Shown piece by piece: positions 43,482-55,713 of a stretch of 64,000 nucleotides of DNA. Below the pieces are notes generated by a model that saw nothing but the letters and a program-made list of their open reading frames with translations, did not search any database and was not told the DNA's origin. The position numbers were made by a program, and so were the translations under genes. Numbering within the stretch: position 1 is the first letter of the stretch; every line of letters starts with the position of its first letter. Origin of the DNA: Dipteronia dyeriana (Eukaryota; Streptophyta; Magnoliopsida; Sapindales; Sapindaceae); NCBI GenBank assembly GCA_032871835.1, contig CM065297.1, positions 63,537,253 to 63,601,252 of the forward strand, read 5' to 3'.

Positions 43482-44443
43482 CAAGCTCTCTCCCTTCAAA
43501 CAAGCTTTGGGTTTGATATTTATACTAAACAAAGCTATGTTTGAGTGTCTAAACTCGAGTATCTTGGCCGAAATCAGATGGTAGCTTGGGTATCCAAATC
43601 CGACGACTACCTCATAGATCAACAAATGTTCAGCTGACACGTGCGTATCTCGATTTCCCTGTATAGCCACCTAAGCGATATATAATCCCACTTGGGACTT
43701 TCCATGTTGTCAGGTGGGAAACTCGATTTCTGATGGATGGAATAGAGATTTAGTTCAATGTATGGCTTGCCCGAGATGATATACTTGGTGGTGTCAGCTT
43801 TCCTCGAGGAAAAATTCTTTGGTCGATTTTACTTGGTTCGAACCTGGAGGTCATGAGTTCTGGCACATTTAAACATTTTTTGCTTGAGATGGTTTGAATG
43901 GATGTATTCAAACTATTGTTCTTAGATCCACTAGATATCTAGCCCACGTGGCACTAGGCCCAACTTTCAGGTATAACATATAGCCCCCAGTCTTGTATGG
44001 TGAGCAAAGTTTTACTATAGAAGACTTGCATATGCCCGAAACTCGAGATCTTTGAATGTTCCATTTTCTGAGTTTTGATGATTTCATTTGTACGCTTTTC
44101 TCAGTTTCTCGAGTGCCATTTTTGAAAACGTTATAGTAAAAATTGTTTTTCTCGTACTCAATCTTGCACTTGTTAGGTTTGAATTGACGCTTACACTGCA
44201 CTAGGTCCACATGTCAAACGCTGAGGCACCCATTGTTTGACTTTCTATATGCTTCAACCGTTGTGGCCATGATAGCTACGATCTCCGAGACTCTTTTACA
44301 CAACTAGATTTCTTGTTCGAGATAAAAAGAATAGAGCCTATTCCTCCTCCTCTATAAATATCAGTGCTTATCTTCTGTGTTTCAAATTCTCTCACTAAAA
44401 AAATATTGTCTCTTTCTTGAAAAAATCTTAGCTCTATTTCCCG
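43482..44443 (+). other. Unassigned DNA with possible promoter
   Basis: No LTR ends were found. The composition is less AT-rich than the MITE region. A good TATA box lies at 44352-44360 and the block TATAGCCCCCAGTCTTG (from 43978) recalls gypsy 3' regions. It could be an old gypsy fragment or host sequence. Confidence 0.4.
44352..44360 (+). promoter_or_regulatory. Possible core promoter (TATA box)
   Basis: CTATAAATA sits in a CT-rich setting, followed by a TTCAAATTCTCTCACT stretch that would suit a transcription start, about 85 bp before the ATG at 44444. Confidence 0.45.
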
Positions 44444-44678
44444 ATGAGTGCCTTCTCTTTTATCTTGGACATTTCATATACTAAGTTTTGGAGGAATATT
44501 TCCCTTGTTAATCTTTCAAAGGAAATCAAAAGGAGATTTTTTGGGTTTGTTCATGAGGTTCCATGTTCGTCGTCTCAACACATTGACGATTATTTCTCTA
44601 TTACAGATCCTTCAAGTTCTTTAACAAACTCGGCTGAAATGGTTATTAAAAAATCTAAGGGCCCATCTTCGCTAGTCG
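44444..44678 (+). pseudogene. Unrecognised ORF start, cut by copia E
   Basis: Open from an ATG at 44444 for 78 codons (MSAFSFILDISYTKFWRNIS ... MVIKKSKGPSS) until the LTR at 44679; the last few codons before the stop at 44698 come from the LTR. The TATA box and leader upstream make it a plausible 5' exon. Its Ser-rich tail and basic patch recall the N-terminal part of extra ORFs in gypsy elements, but I cannot assign it. Nothing that could be its continuation follows copia E, because the right flank of E is lost. Confidence 0.4.
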
Positions 44679-46717
44679 TGTTGGGGTTTATGCCCTAAAG
44701 ATGTAATCTGTAAATGGATTTATAAAATAAATAAAAAGAAATGTTCAATTCATTCTTGTTGTGTTGTTTATTTATAACATGTGCATATATTTAACATCCA
44801 AGATTGCCGGATGTAATCTCAAACTGTGTATATGAGTGTTATATACATATAAATATAGTATTAAACGTGCAATCCAAAGAGTCCATAGATAGCAAATAAA
44901 GCTGGGTAATTTATTTGTGGTTAATCTATAGTTGTGGTCCATTCTGTAATGTACAGTGATTCTATCATGAACCATTCATATGAGATATGGGAATGGAGGA
45001 ACTTTGTATGATGTGATTATATAGGACTGGGTCATGATCTATATGAATCTCTCACCAATATACGTTTACCGATGAAATTCATATATATCAAATAATAATG
45101 GCTATGTGTGGGTGATCATAATCATGACTGTCTTATCGACTCCTTCAGGTTAGATTGTGGTCTTTGATATACCATGGGTGAGGTCGGATGCAGTTCCCAA
45201 TCAATATGCTCCGTCTGTTGGGATTGCGGTTTGGCTTATTGCTGGAAGGTTTGTACACAATAGTGGAATCCACTTCTTCTTGTGAGAAATAGATGGCAGT
45301 TCCCTTAAGGGTTGATTCGAGGCTTGAACAATATGAGCACTCTCCTAATTTCGTAAGGAAATAGGATTTATTGTCCATTAGAGAATCAACGGTACTTAAA
45401 GAATATATGTAATTAAAGGGGTATAACGGACATTATGACCCAACTCTAATTATGAACTACTGTGGAGGATCACACCATATGTAGTAGCTATATCGATGGA
45501 CACCGAGTTGTATCGGTCTTTGTAAAAGTATCTGCAGTTGAGAGAGTGCAGCTAATAACACCAGAGTTAATAATCAAAGAATATTAATTAAAGAGTTTAA
45601 TTAATGAATTAGATCCCCTTGCTAGCCCGATCGATTTAGGTAACAAGGGTCATAGTTAATTAATTGGATTGTCCAATTAATTGTGCTACAAAAGTGACAC
45701 ATATTTATTCAAGAATTAATTAAATAATGAGATTATTTATTTAATGGATAATGGTGATTAAATAACTTAAATAATGAGATTATTTAGTAATGTTATTAAT
45801 CACTAAATGGATGGTCTATGTTGATATTTGCTTTTGAATAAAAAAAGATAATGTGATTATCTTGTTTTATTAAATTAATTTTTTTTTATTTTTTAAATTA
45901 AATAGTTTGAATTCAAAATAAAATCGAATAAAAGATATAAATATTTTTATTTGAATTTTTAATAAAGATTTGATCAGTTTTTTTAAAAGTTAAATATATT
46001 TGTGATATGTATATATTTATATGATAAAAACCAAATAAATAGTTCACTTTTTTTAAAAAAAAGGATATCATTTTCTTAAAGAAACAAAAAAATATATGAT
46101 ATATAAATTTTTCTTAAAAGAAAAGAGAGAACACTCACTGCTACAATATTTTTAATAGGTAAGTATGCGTGAGAGTTGTTCAACGCACAAAAGACAAAAG
46201 GTTGATTTTGTTTTAAAAAGGTAAAATTGCATGAGATGCAATTGTTTTGTGGCGTGAGAAACAGATACCTAATCAAAAACACAAAAAAAAAAAAAAAACA
46301 CATTTCAACGTCACAAAATGTGTACGTGAGATTTTGTTAAGGTGCAAGTGTTGCATAATGAAAATAAAAAAAAAGTTTTTTATTTTTTTTCTTCATTCTC
46401 TATTCTAATATCTCGATTCCGTAATGTGCCCACAAGCAGTTACAAGTCCCAGGATATAGAGAGGAAGATCAGTGGTAAAGATCAGGAGCATATTGAAAAG
46501 TAAAGGAGCCTCCAAACGTTGGTGAGCTTCTATTTTCTTCTGATCATATCGATTTCAATATCCTATATGTACATATATTTTATTATTGTAATAATTTTAT
46601 ATGTGTTAGTTTCGAAATAATTATGATCCCAAGTTCACTGGTTCTAGATCAATTATGATCTGTATAAAACTTTAAAAACCTATTTTCGCTGTATTACAAG
46701 TGAACAGGGTTCCAACA
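44679..46717 (+). repeat. 5' LTR of copia E (2039 bp)
   Basis: It starts TGTTGGGGTTTATGCCC and ends GGGTTCCAACA next to the primer site. It aligns with 51940-53672 from its start. Confidence 0.88.
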
Positions 46718-46719
46718 AT

Positions 46720-46732
46720 TGGTATCAGAGCC
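46720..46732 (+). other. Primer binding site of copia E
   Basis: TGGTATCAGAGCC, a perfect complement of the initiator tRNA-Met 3' end. Confidence 0.9.
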
Positions 46733-48219
46733 AATTTTATTTTCGGAACAGGAAATTGTTTTTGATGTTTCTGTATGTATGATTGTGTATGCACGATTTA
46801 AATTGACTGTATGATGTTTTTGTATGTATATTAAATTTTTAATTTACAAAAAACATGATTGGCCGTTAATTATATGGTACTGTGGATTTAGGGTTTACGG
46901 GTTGTATTATTTTTTTTATTTTTTACTGTTATTGTATTGTAAAAAAAAATTGTAACTTATATTGAAGACCTGGAAAAATCGCGAAGAAGGATTCATGAGA
47001 TGAATCGGAGTGACCTGAAGAGACTAGAAGATAAGGAAATTACATGAAGACCAAGGAATGTCTTAAGGGTATTTTTGTAATTTTAGATTCTAATTTTTTA
47101 GGTTAAATAATCCACAGTACTCGGTCAATTCATGTATGCTTTATATTATGTGATGATAAAAGTATTGTCATGCATACGCATTTCATTTAGATTAGACGTG
47201 CCTACACAAATATATTTGATATGTCATACGTGCATCATAGCCTGATAATTTATGTATTTTCTTTTAATGTGATTAAAATGGGTAAATATATAATTGGCTA
47301 TGAAAATGAGAGTAGTTTTTAATAGTTAAAAACTTGGTAATTCTCATTAAATATTAATCTAGTTATTAAAGTGTTTAATAAGTTAGATTAATAGGCTCAT
47401 TTATTAGGATTAATTTCATTAATAACCTAATAATAAATGAACTGAATAAAGTGTTAGAGTTTTAATAGTTAAAACTTGGTAAACACTTTCATAATAATCT
47501 GACCTTAGTAAATAGTTTTCTAAAGCTTAGATTATTGACTAATAGATTAGATTTTTAATAGTTAAAAATCATTAATAATTTGTTAATTAATTATAACTTG
47601 TTTCTAATAATGAATTAGTTAATGCACTAGAAAACTTGATTAAGTTAGCCGTTTGATCCTGTAGAATGCATTAACGAATAATAAAAAACCCTAGTTTTAA
47701 AATAGTGAGTGAGAGAGGGATATATGACATATATATCCTACGGTCTCCATCATTAGTTCAACACCGTGAGATTCGAGTGGGGTCTCCCTAAGGAGGGTTT
47801 CCACAAAGGTCAATACCAAGGTTGACTTCTAACGGATAGGATTTCTGAGGGTATTTCGTGATTGACCGACTCTAAGGTAGCAATTCTCGAGTTAAGGTTG
47901 TGAGATCTGAAATGGTGGGTTACACTCACGAAGGTTTTGATTAAGTTTGTTAATTAAAAACCTGACTTGAATGATATGGAATAAAAGTTATTCTAGAATA
48001 TCATTTGATTGAGAATGTCTCGTTTCAACATGCAAAAATTTGATCGACCCTAAGGCGGCACTTCTTTATGGTATGTTGGATTGTCATGGTATAGTAACTA
48101 TTTTTAGGGTATTTCTAGTTAGTTAAACATGTTCATGCATCATGTTTAAATTTATACCAAAGCACTTACACTTGTTTTAAATAAATGACTGAATGAATGT
48201 CTTATTTATTTCAGCAATA
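46733..48219 (+). other. Leader of copia E with repeated palindromes
   Basis: About 1.5 kb without coding sequence. The palindrome TTTTAATAGTTAAAA occurs three times (about 47317, 47460 and 47552), often followed by CTTGGTAA. A more GC-balanced stretch at 47740-48060 precedes gag. Confidence 0.65.
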
Positions 48220-48993
48220 ATGTCATCTGCATTACTTCGAATTCTCGCAAACGACATATTAACCGGTGATAACTTCACTAAGTGGAAATTAAACATTAAT
48301 GCAATATTGGTCAAAAAAGACCTCAAGTTTGTGCTTACAGAGGAATGTCCTCCAGCGCTGGTTGCTAATGCCACACGAACTGTTCGTGAGGCATACCGGT
48401 GATGGGTCTCATCTGATGAGAAAACCCGAACATATTTGTTGGCTTCAATGACAGACGTGCTTGTCATAAAGCACGAATCAATGACTTCAGCATTTGAAAT
48501 CAAGTAGTCATTACAAGCTATGTTCTGGCATCCCTCCGAGCAAAAGTGACACGAGCCGTTTGTTCCACTATGCCCGATAGAGAACATGTCCTGAGCATGT
48601 TGTCTTACTTCAACACCGTAAAAGTCAATGGCGGGGCCATTGACAACCCAGTCAAGTGTGCATCATACTGATGACTCATCCGAAGAGTTTCAATCAGTTT
48701 AAAGAAACTACGGGATGAACAATTTAAAGTTCAATCTTACACATTTGCTCAATGAGCTCGCTACCTTTGAGTAATTGATTAAGGAAAATAAAGGCAAGAT
48801 CGGTGAGGCAAATGTTACTGAACCATCTTCCTCTAATAATAAGAAGAGGAAGAGATTTGTTGGGAAAGTGAGGGGTAAGCCCAAACCCAAGAAATCCCAT
48901 AGCAAAAAGAAGGGCCCCTCCACTGACCAGGGCAAGCGAAAATGTTTCCATTGTGACAAGGTCGGACACTGGAAGAGGAACTTTCCTCAATAA
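48220..48993 (+). pseudogene. Copia E Gag with altered zinc knuckle
   Basis: From the ATG at 48220: MSSALLRILANDILTGDNFT, KWKLNINAILVKKDLKFVLT, NATRTVREAYR, then a TGA. In shifted frames it goes on with TRTYLLASMTDVLVIKHESM and, from about 48720, FNLTHLLNELATFE. The C-terminal frame (48775-48993) has a basic region and a knuckle CFHCDKVGHWKRNFPQ, in which the last Cys of CCHC is Phe. An ATG at 48193 is in frame but lies outside the conserved start. Confidence 0.85.
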
Positions 48994-49019
48994 CTGGAGG
49001 AGGTTGCCAAGAAGAAAAA

Positions 49020-49680
49020 AATGAAAGGTAAATATGATTTACTTGTTCTTGAATCTTGTTTAGTGAAAGATGATTCTTCACCCTGGATAGTTGATTCGGG
49101 GGCCACCAATCTTGTTTGTTCTTCTTTACAGTGAACTGATTCTTGGACACCGATAGAGAAGGAAGCCTTCTCAATAAGTGTGAGGTCAGGGGATGTCATG
49201 TCGGCACGAGCAGTGTGCGTAATTAGATTACGTTTTTGTAATAATTATATATTGTTGGACAATGTATTTTATATTCCTGGATTTACACGGAATTTGATTT
49301 CCGTTTCTAAGTTGTTAGAACAAAAATATTATGTTTCTTTTAATAATAAGTCTGTTATTATTGGAAAGAATGGTCTGAATATTTGTTCAGGAATTAATGA
49401 AAACAATTTGTATGTGTTAATACCATTAATACATACTACACTGCTCAAAACCGAAATGTTTAAGGTTGTAAAACCAAAAAATAAACGACATAAGATTTCT
49501 CCAAATAATGACACATATCTCTAGCATCTAAGGCTTGGTCATATCAACCTTGACCGGATAGACATACTAGTAAAAAGCGGACATTTAAGTGAGTTAAAGG
49601 TTGACACCTTACCTGTCTGCGAATCTTGTCTAAAAGGTAAGATGACTAAAGACCTTTTGCTATAAAAGGGCTTAGAACTA
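49020..49680 (+). pseudogene. Copia E protease and GAG-pre-integrase
   Basis: The protease active-site block reads WIVDSGATNLVCSSL (about 49087-49130). A stop and then an open frame (49180-49524) give NVFYIPGFTRNLISVSKLLE and GLNICSGINENNLYVL. The HHCC region LRLGHINLDRIDILVKSGHL and PVCESCLKGKMTKD leads into integrase. Confidence 0.8.
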
Positions 49681-50200
49681 AACAACCGCTAGAGCTTATA
49701 CATACAGATATTTACGGACTGATGAATATTAAAGCTAGGGGTGGTTATGAGTATTATATCACCTTTATCGATGACTACTCAAGATACGGATATGTCTACC
49801 TGATGTAATAAAAGTCGGAAACATTTGAAAAGTTCAAAGAATTTTGAGCTGAATTTGAGAATCAATTAGGTAGAACTATCAAGTCACTACGATCAGATCG
49901 TGGAGGTGAGTACCTTAACCAAGAGTTTGAAGACTTCATGGTCAAGTATGGGATAGTTTCCTAACTCACAGCTCCCGGTGCACCTCAGCAAAATGGTATA
50001 GAGGAGAGGAGAAATTGAACCCTGATGGAAATAGTGAGATTTATGATTAGTTTCTCATCATTACCAAATTCCTTCTGGAGATATGTGTTACAAACAACGG
50101 TATACGTTTTGTATCAACAAATGCAACGTTTCTTGAGGACAATTATATTAGTGACCATAAACCTCATTCTGAGATTGTATGGAATGAGTTGGAGCATGGT
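49680..50200 (+). pseudogene. Copia E integrase core, internally deleted
   Basis: D1 is in LIHTDIYGLMNI, D2 in LRSDRGGEYLNQEF and the Glu in PQQNGIEERRN, so the catalytic triad is kept. Stops lie after VYLM and within the stretch between. After LPNSFWRYVLQTTVYVL the sequence jumps to a place near the end of the integrase linker, so the C-terminal domain (usual NHVPSK ... FGCPAHV part) is missing. Confidence 0.82.
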
Positions 50201-50279
50201 GAGAACTAATGCTTTATCAATAAGAGTTATTGATTCACAAATATCTGAGAGTCAGATGCTTTCTTATCAGGATACACTA

Positions 50280-51925
50280 CCATCTAGACATAGTGAGAGG
50301 GTTGTAAGACAACCTAAACGCTATTTAGGTATAGGTGAGGGACAAGGTATTGTCTCTACTGATAGTGTGGATGATCCGTTGATATTTAAGAATGCAATGG
50401 AAGATCCTAATAAAGATGAATGGCTTAAAGCCATGAATCTCGAGATGAAGTCCATGTACTCTAACTCAGTCTGGGATCTTGTAGACTTATCGAATGGGGT
50501 AAAACCCATAGGGTGTAAGTGGATCTATAAGAGAAAGAGAATAGTAGATAGGAAGGTAGAGACCTTCAAGGCAATGCTAGTGGCCAAGGGCTATACCTAG
50601 AAAAAAAGGAGTCGCTTATGAAGAGACCTTCTCGCTAGTAGCCATGTTTAAGTCTTTTAGGATTCTCTTACCATTTGTTGCTTATTTCATTTATGAAATT
50701 TGGTAAATGGACGTCAAGACTGCATTCTTAAATGACAATCTTGAAAAGAGCATCTATATGATGCAACCAGAGGGATTCGTGTCTCCAGATCAAGAGAAAA
50801 AGGTTTGCAAGCTATAAAGGTCCATCTATGGACTTAAGTAAGCATCTAGATCTTGGAATATTAGGTTTGATGATGTGATCAAAACCTATGGCTTCGAGTA
50901 GAACGTCGATGAGCCTTGTGTCTACAAGCGCATCATTGATAAGAAAGTAGTTTTCTTGGTCTTATACGTAGATGATATGCTACTCATTGAGAATGATGTG
51001 GGAGTGTTGTCTGATGTAACAGGCTGACTGGCAAATAAAAGATTTGGGATAAACAAGTTATGTTCTAGGGATCCAACTTATAAGGGATTGTAAGAACAAA
51101 CTCATATCACTGTCTCAGGCATCATATATCGATGAGATTCTTGTGCGATTTTGGATGTAGAACTCCAAGAAAGGTAATTTACCTTCTAGACATGGAGTTC
51201 ATTTGTCTAAGGAACAGTGTCCTAAGACACCTTAAGAAGTTGAGGATAAGAGATGTGTACCACATGCATCGGTAGTAGGTAGTCTCATGTAGTGAGAAAT
51301 AGATACCAGTCCAACCTGCTATGTAGTGGGAGTAGTCAGCAGATACTAGTCCAACCTAGTATTGGATCATTGGGTTGTTGTTAAGATTATTCTCAAGTAT
51401 CTACGGAGAATGAGAAATTATATGCTAGTATATTCTGGACAGAATTTGATCCCGTTAGGATACAAGGAATATAATTTTCAGTCAGACAGGGATTCTAGAA
51501 AATCCACGTCTGGATCAGTATTCACCATGGGTGGTGGAGCCATTGTATGGAGAAGTATCAAGCAATCTTGCATTGTTGACTCCACCATGGAAGCTGAATA
51601 TGTAGCTGCTAAAGAGGCTGTTTGGCTCCGTAAGTTCTTGAGTGATCTGGAAGTTGTTTCAGATCTGGATAAGCTCATCACACTTTATTGTGATAACAGT
51701 GGTGTTGTGGCCAATTCCAAAAAACCAAGAAGCCACAAGAGAGGGAAGCATATATAGAGAAAGTATCTTCTCATTAGAGAGATAGTGTAGAGAGGATATG
51801 TGATCATCATAAAGATAGCCTCACAAGACTATCATGTTGATCCATTTACGAAGACCTTACCAGCAAAAGTGTTTTCGGGTCACCTAGATGGTCTAGGGTT
51901 ACAAAACATGCATCACATGCTTTAG
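50280..51925 (+). pseudogene. Copia E reverse transcriptase-RNase H
   Basis: The RT region: SERVVRQPKRYLGIGEG, VWDLVDLSNGVKPIGCKWIY, DVKTAFLNDNLEKSIYMMQP, KVCKL-stop-RSIYGLK, then the intact catalytic LYVDDMLLI (about 50960-50990). RNase H is open at 51362-51757 (RDSRKSTSGSVFTMGGGAIV, DSTMEAEYVAAKEAVWLRKF, LYCDNSGVVANSKKPRS) and ends after VDPFTKTLPAKVFSGHL and a stop at 51923-51925. There are at least eight stops and several frameshifts. Confidence 0.85.
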
Positions 51926-51926
51926 T

Positions 51927-51938
51927 GCAAGTGGGAGA
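51927..51938 (+). other. Polypurine tract of copia E
   Basis: GCAAGTGGGAGA lies directly before the 3' LTR start TGTTGAGG at 51940. Confidence 0.75.
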
Positions 51939-51939
51939 T

Positions 51940-53672
51940 TGTTGAGGTTTATGCCCTAAAGATTTAATTTGTAAATGGATTTTTGAAATAAATAAAAAGA
52001 ATGTTCAATTCATTCTTGTTGTGTTGTTTATTTTATAACTTGTGCATATATTTAACATCCAAGATTGCCAGATGTAATCTCGAACTGTGTATATGAGTGT
52101 CATATACAGTTGGATATAGTAAGAAACGTTCAATCTAAAGAGTCTATAGATAGCAAATAAAGTTGGGTACTTTATTTGTGGTTAATCTATAGTTGTGGTC
52201 CATTCTGTAATGTATGGTGATTATATCCTGAATCATTCATATGAGATATGGGAATGGAGGCACCTTGTATGCTGTGATCATATAGGACTGGGCCATGTTC
52301 TATATGAATCTCTTACTAAGATCCATTTACCGATGAAATTTATATGTATCAACTAATGATGGCTATATAAGGGTGATCTTAATCCTAAGTGTCTTATCGA
52401 CTCCTTGAGGTTAGATCGTGGTCTTTGATATACCATGGGTGAGATCAGATGCAGTTCCCGATCAATATGCTCCGTATGTTGGGATTACGGTTTGGCTTGT
52501 AGCTGGGAAGGTTTGTACACAATAGTGGAATCCACTCTTCTTGTGAGAAGTATACGGTAGTTCCCTTAAGGGTGGACAATATGAGCGCTCTCCTAATTCC
52601 GTGAGGAAATAGGATTTATTGTCCATTAGAGAATCAACGGTACTTAAAGGATATATGTAATTAAAGGGGTATAACGGACATTATGACCCAGCTATAATTA
52701 TGAACTACTGTGGAGGGATCACACCATATGTAATAGCTATACCGATGGACACCGAGTTGTGTCGGTCTGTGTAAAAGCGTCTGCAGTTGAGAGAGTGTAG
52801 CTTTGTATTTTTAGTAGAATAACACAGGAGTTAATAATCAAGGAATATTAATTAAAGAATTTAATTAACGATTCCGTTGATTATTGGAGCTCAAAATGAT
52901 GTGGTCAATTAGGTGCTCTTGCTAGCCCGATCGATTTAGGTAACAAGGGTCACGGTTAATTAATTGGATTGTCAAATTAATTGTGTTACGAAAGTGACAC
53001 GTATTTATTCGGGAATTAATTAAATAGTGAAACTATTTATTTAATGGATAATGGTGATTAAATAACTTAAATAATGAGATTATTTAATTATGTTATTAAT
53101 CACTAAATGCATGGTGTATGTTGATATTTGTTTTTAATTAAATTAAGATAATGTGATTATTTTTTTTATTAAATTAATTTTTTTATCTTTGAATTTCAAT
53201 AGTATGAATTGAAAATAAAATCAAATGAAAGATGTAAGATATTCTTATTTGAATTTTTAATAAAGATTTGACTTTTAAAAAAAGGATATCGGTTTTCTAA
53301 AGAAACAAAAATATATACGATATATAAATGTTTCTTAAAAGAAAAGAGAGAACACTCACTGCTACAATTTTTTTAATAGGTAAGTGTGCATGAGAGTTGT
53401 TCAACGCACAAAATACAAAAGGTTGATTTTGTTTTAAAAAGGTGAAATTGCATAAGATGCAATTGTTTTGAGGCGTGAGAAATAGATGCCTGATCAAAAA
53501 TCAAAAACAAAAAAAAAATGCATTTCAACGTCATAAAATGTGTGCTTGAGATTTAGTGAAGGTGCAAGTGTTGCATAGTGAAAATAAAGAAAGAGTTTTT
53601 TATATTTTTTTCTTCATCCTCTATACTAAGATCTCGAGTCCGTGATGCGCCCAAACACAGTTATCAGTCCCG
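51940..53672 (+). repeat. Truncated 3' LTR of copia E
   Basis: Aligned with the 5' LTR from its start to the CAGTTAnCAGTCCC block, then broken. About 259 bp of the LTR end (equivalent to 46459-46717) are absent. It also differs by an insertion of about 50 bp near 52870. Confidence 0.85.
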
Positions 53673-54040
53673 GGATTCCTTAAAAGGATAGACTACCCAA
53701 ATGATATCTACTTCAAAAAGATGGACCTTCGTGAGGGATTATATTGAAGGTCGATAACTTGGTAACATACTCAATGTGATTTTATTAATATCCTCCCAAG
53801 AGTTCTTGTTAATGAAATTTCAAGGCTAAAATTGAAAACGTTGGTTGTTATGTTAAAAATTAGGTGGGACTTAGTCCAACTAGTAAATTTTATGAATTCC
53901 TAAAGGAGGCGTGACATTTATGGGTGTTGGATCACCGTTGAATTTTACGACTAAATTATTTTATATAATTCAAGATAAATATTTAAAATTGCTTTATCAT
54001 GATTATTTACTTATATAATTTTTGTTATTGTTCAGAAATC

Positions 54041-54820
54041 ATGACCCCATATCTAATAAATATTCTAAAAGATAATACTTTAACCAATGATAATTATGTC
54101 ACATGGAAATGGAAATTTTGGTTTTTATTGCAATCCGAAAAGCATAACTTCATTCTGTGCACTTTTAAACCACCTACTCCTATTAATGAATCTACTCAGG
54201 AGCAAAGAGATGAGTATCGACAATGGAAGTCTTCAGATGAGATGGCTAAATGTTACATTATGGCCACCATCTCTGACGTGGTACAACAACAACATGAAGG
54301 AATGGAGATTGTTGTCGATATAATGATGTCTAAGAGAGAGGCAATGACTGCTTCCATGAATCTTAGAATGAAACCTAGACAGGCTATGAAAGATTATATG
54401 ATGAAAGTCATAGCACATCTCAACATTGCTGAACTGAATGGTACTAAAATAGATGGTGAGATGAAACTTAACATGATCATCAACTCATAATCAGATTACT
54501 TTGATCAGTTCAAGTTGGACTACATCTTGACTAATAAGGAATACATCTTGCAAGGCCTGATGCAAGATGTTCAAAGCGTTGAGAAAATCCTTGTGAAGAG
54601 TAGGGGTCAAGAGATTCATGCCGTAGGTAAAGTTGCTACTGTTAAGACCCGTAAGAAGGTCAAGAAACAACAAAAGAAATAACAACTAGGACCTACTAAG
54701 AAGGAGACAAAGGAAGTAACCAAGATCAAAGGAAAGTGTTTCCTTTGTGGTAAAAAAGGATATTGGAAAAGAAATTGCCCAAAGTCTCAGAACAAGAAGG
54801 AAGAAGGTAATACTAATTAT
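54041..54820 (+). pseudogene. Copia F Gag with zinc knuckle
   Basis: From the ATG at 54041: TPYLINILKDNTLTNDNYVT, EMAKCYIMATISDVVQQQHE, NLRMKPRQAMKDYMMKVIAH, a TAA at 54488-54490, then FDQFKLDYILTNKEYILQGL and a basic stretch. The knuckle reads CFLCGKKGYWKRNCPK, with Tyr in place of the His of CCHC. An 11-codon stretch present in element C (around residues 99-110) is missing. Confidence 0.85.
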
Positions 54821-54828
54821 CTTGAAAC

Positions 54829-55713
54829 ATGTTTTTTGGAGGATTCTATGCATTCTTGATCATAGACTCTGGAGACACTAATCATGTTTGTTTTTCCTTA
54901 CAAGTGTTCAAGGAAAAAAGAAGGCTTAATGAGAACGAATTCAATTTGTATATAGGCAATGGAGCGTTGGTGTCTGCTAGTTCAGTGGGAGATATTAGAA
55001 TTAGTTTAGATTCTTATAGGTATTTAGATTTAATAGACGTTTATTATGTACCTCAATTCAAGAGAAATTTATTTTCAGTTTCTTGTTTAAATAAATTTGG
55101 ATATTCGGTTACTTTTAAGAAAGCTTTTATTATCTGTAGGAATAACAAATTTGTTTGCAAAAGTACATTGGATAACGGTTTATTCTATTTTCATAGTAAT
55201 ATATCTCACTTGTTAGACACGGAATCAACAGAACCTAATTTTAAAAGAGCAAAATTATCAAAAGATGAAACATACCTATGGCATGTGCATCTAGGTCATA
55301 TAAACCTTAATAGGATTAAAAGATTGGTTAGTAATGGACCTCTAAGTGACTTAAAGGTTGATGATCTACCAACATGTGAATCTTGTTTGAAAGGTAAAAT
55401 GACCAAAAGGTCGTTCACGACCAAAGGCACAAGAGCCACTGAATGTTTAGGATTAATACACACTGATGTATATGGTCCTATAAGCATTCAAGCTAGAGGT
55501 GGATATGTGTACTTCATCACTTTCACGGATGATTACTCATGATTTGGCTATGTGTATCTCATGAGATATAAGTCTAATGCTTTTCACATGTTCAAAGTAT
55601 TTAAAGGTGAAGTAGAAAATCAGCTTGAGAAACGTATAAAAATCTTGAGGTCTGATCGTGGTGGAGAATATCTACGGTGAGTTTCAGCAATATCTTATTG
55701 ATAATGGGATAAT
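54829..55713 (+). pseudogene. Copia F protease, pre-integrase and partial integrase
   Basis: Open for 237 codons to 55542. The protease site is IIDSGDTNHVC (usually DSGATNHVC), then LVSASSVGDIRISLDSYRYL, VPQFKRNLFSVSCLNKFGYS. The HHCC region LGHINLNRIKRLV and CESCLKGKMTKRSF follows, then D1 in LIHTDVYGPISI and, after a stop, D2 in RSDRGGEY. The protein ends at the deletion junction (about 55713) before the catalytic Glu. Confidence 0.85.

Larger units (their letters stand above)
44679..53672 (+). mobile_element. Copia element E
   Basis: LTRs at 44679-46717 and 51940-53672 (3' one truncated), a perfect Met-type primer site, gag, pol and a polypurine tract on the plus strand. The left flank is AGTCG (44674-44678), but no right duplication exists because the end of the 3' LTR has been lost where it joins fragment F. 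Gag and pol have many stops, although the RT YVDD box and the integrase triad are kept. Confidence 0.88.
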
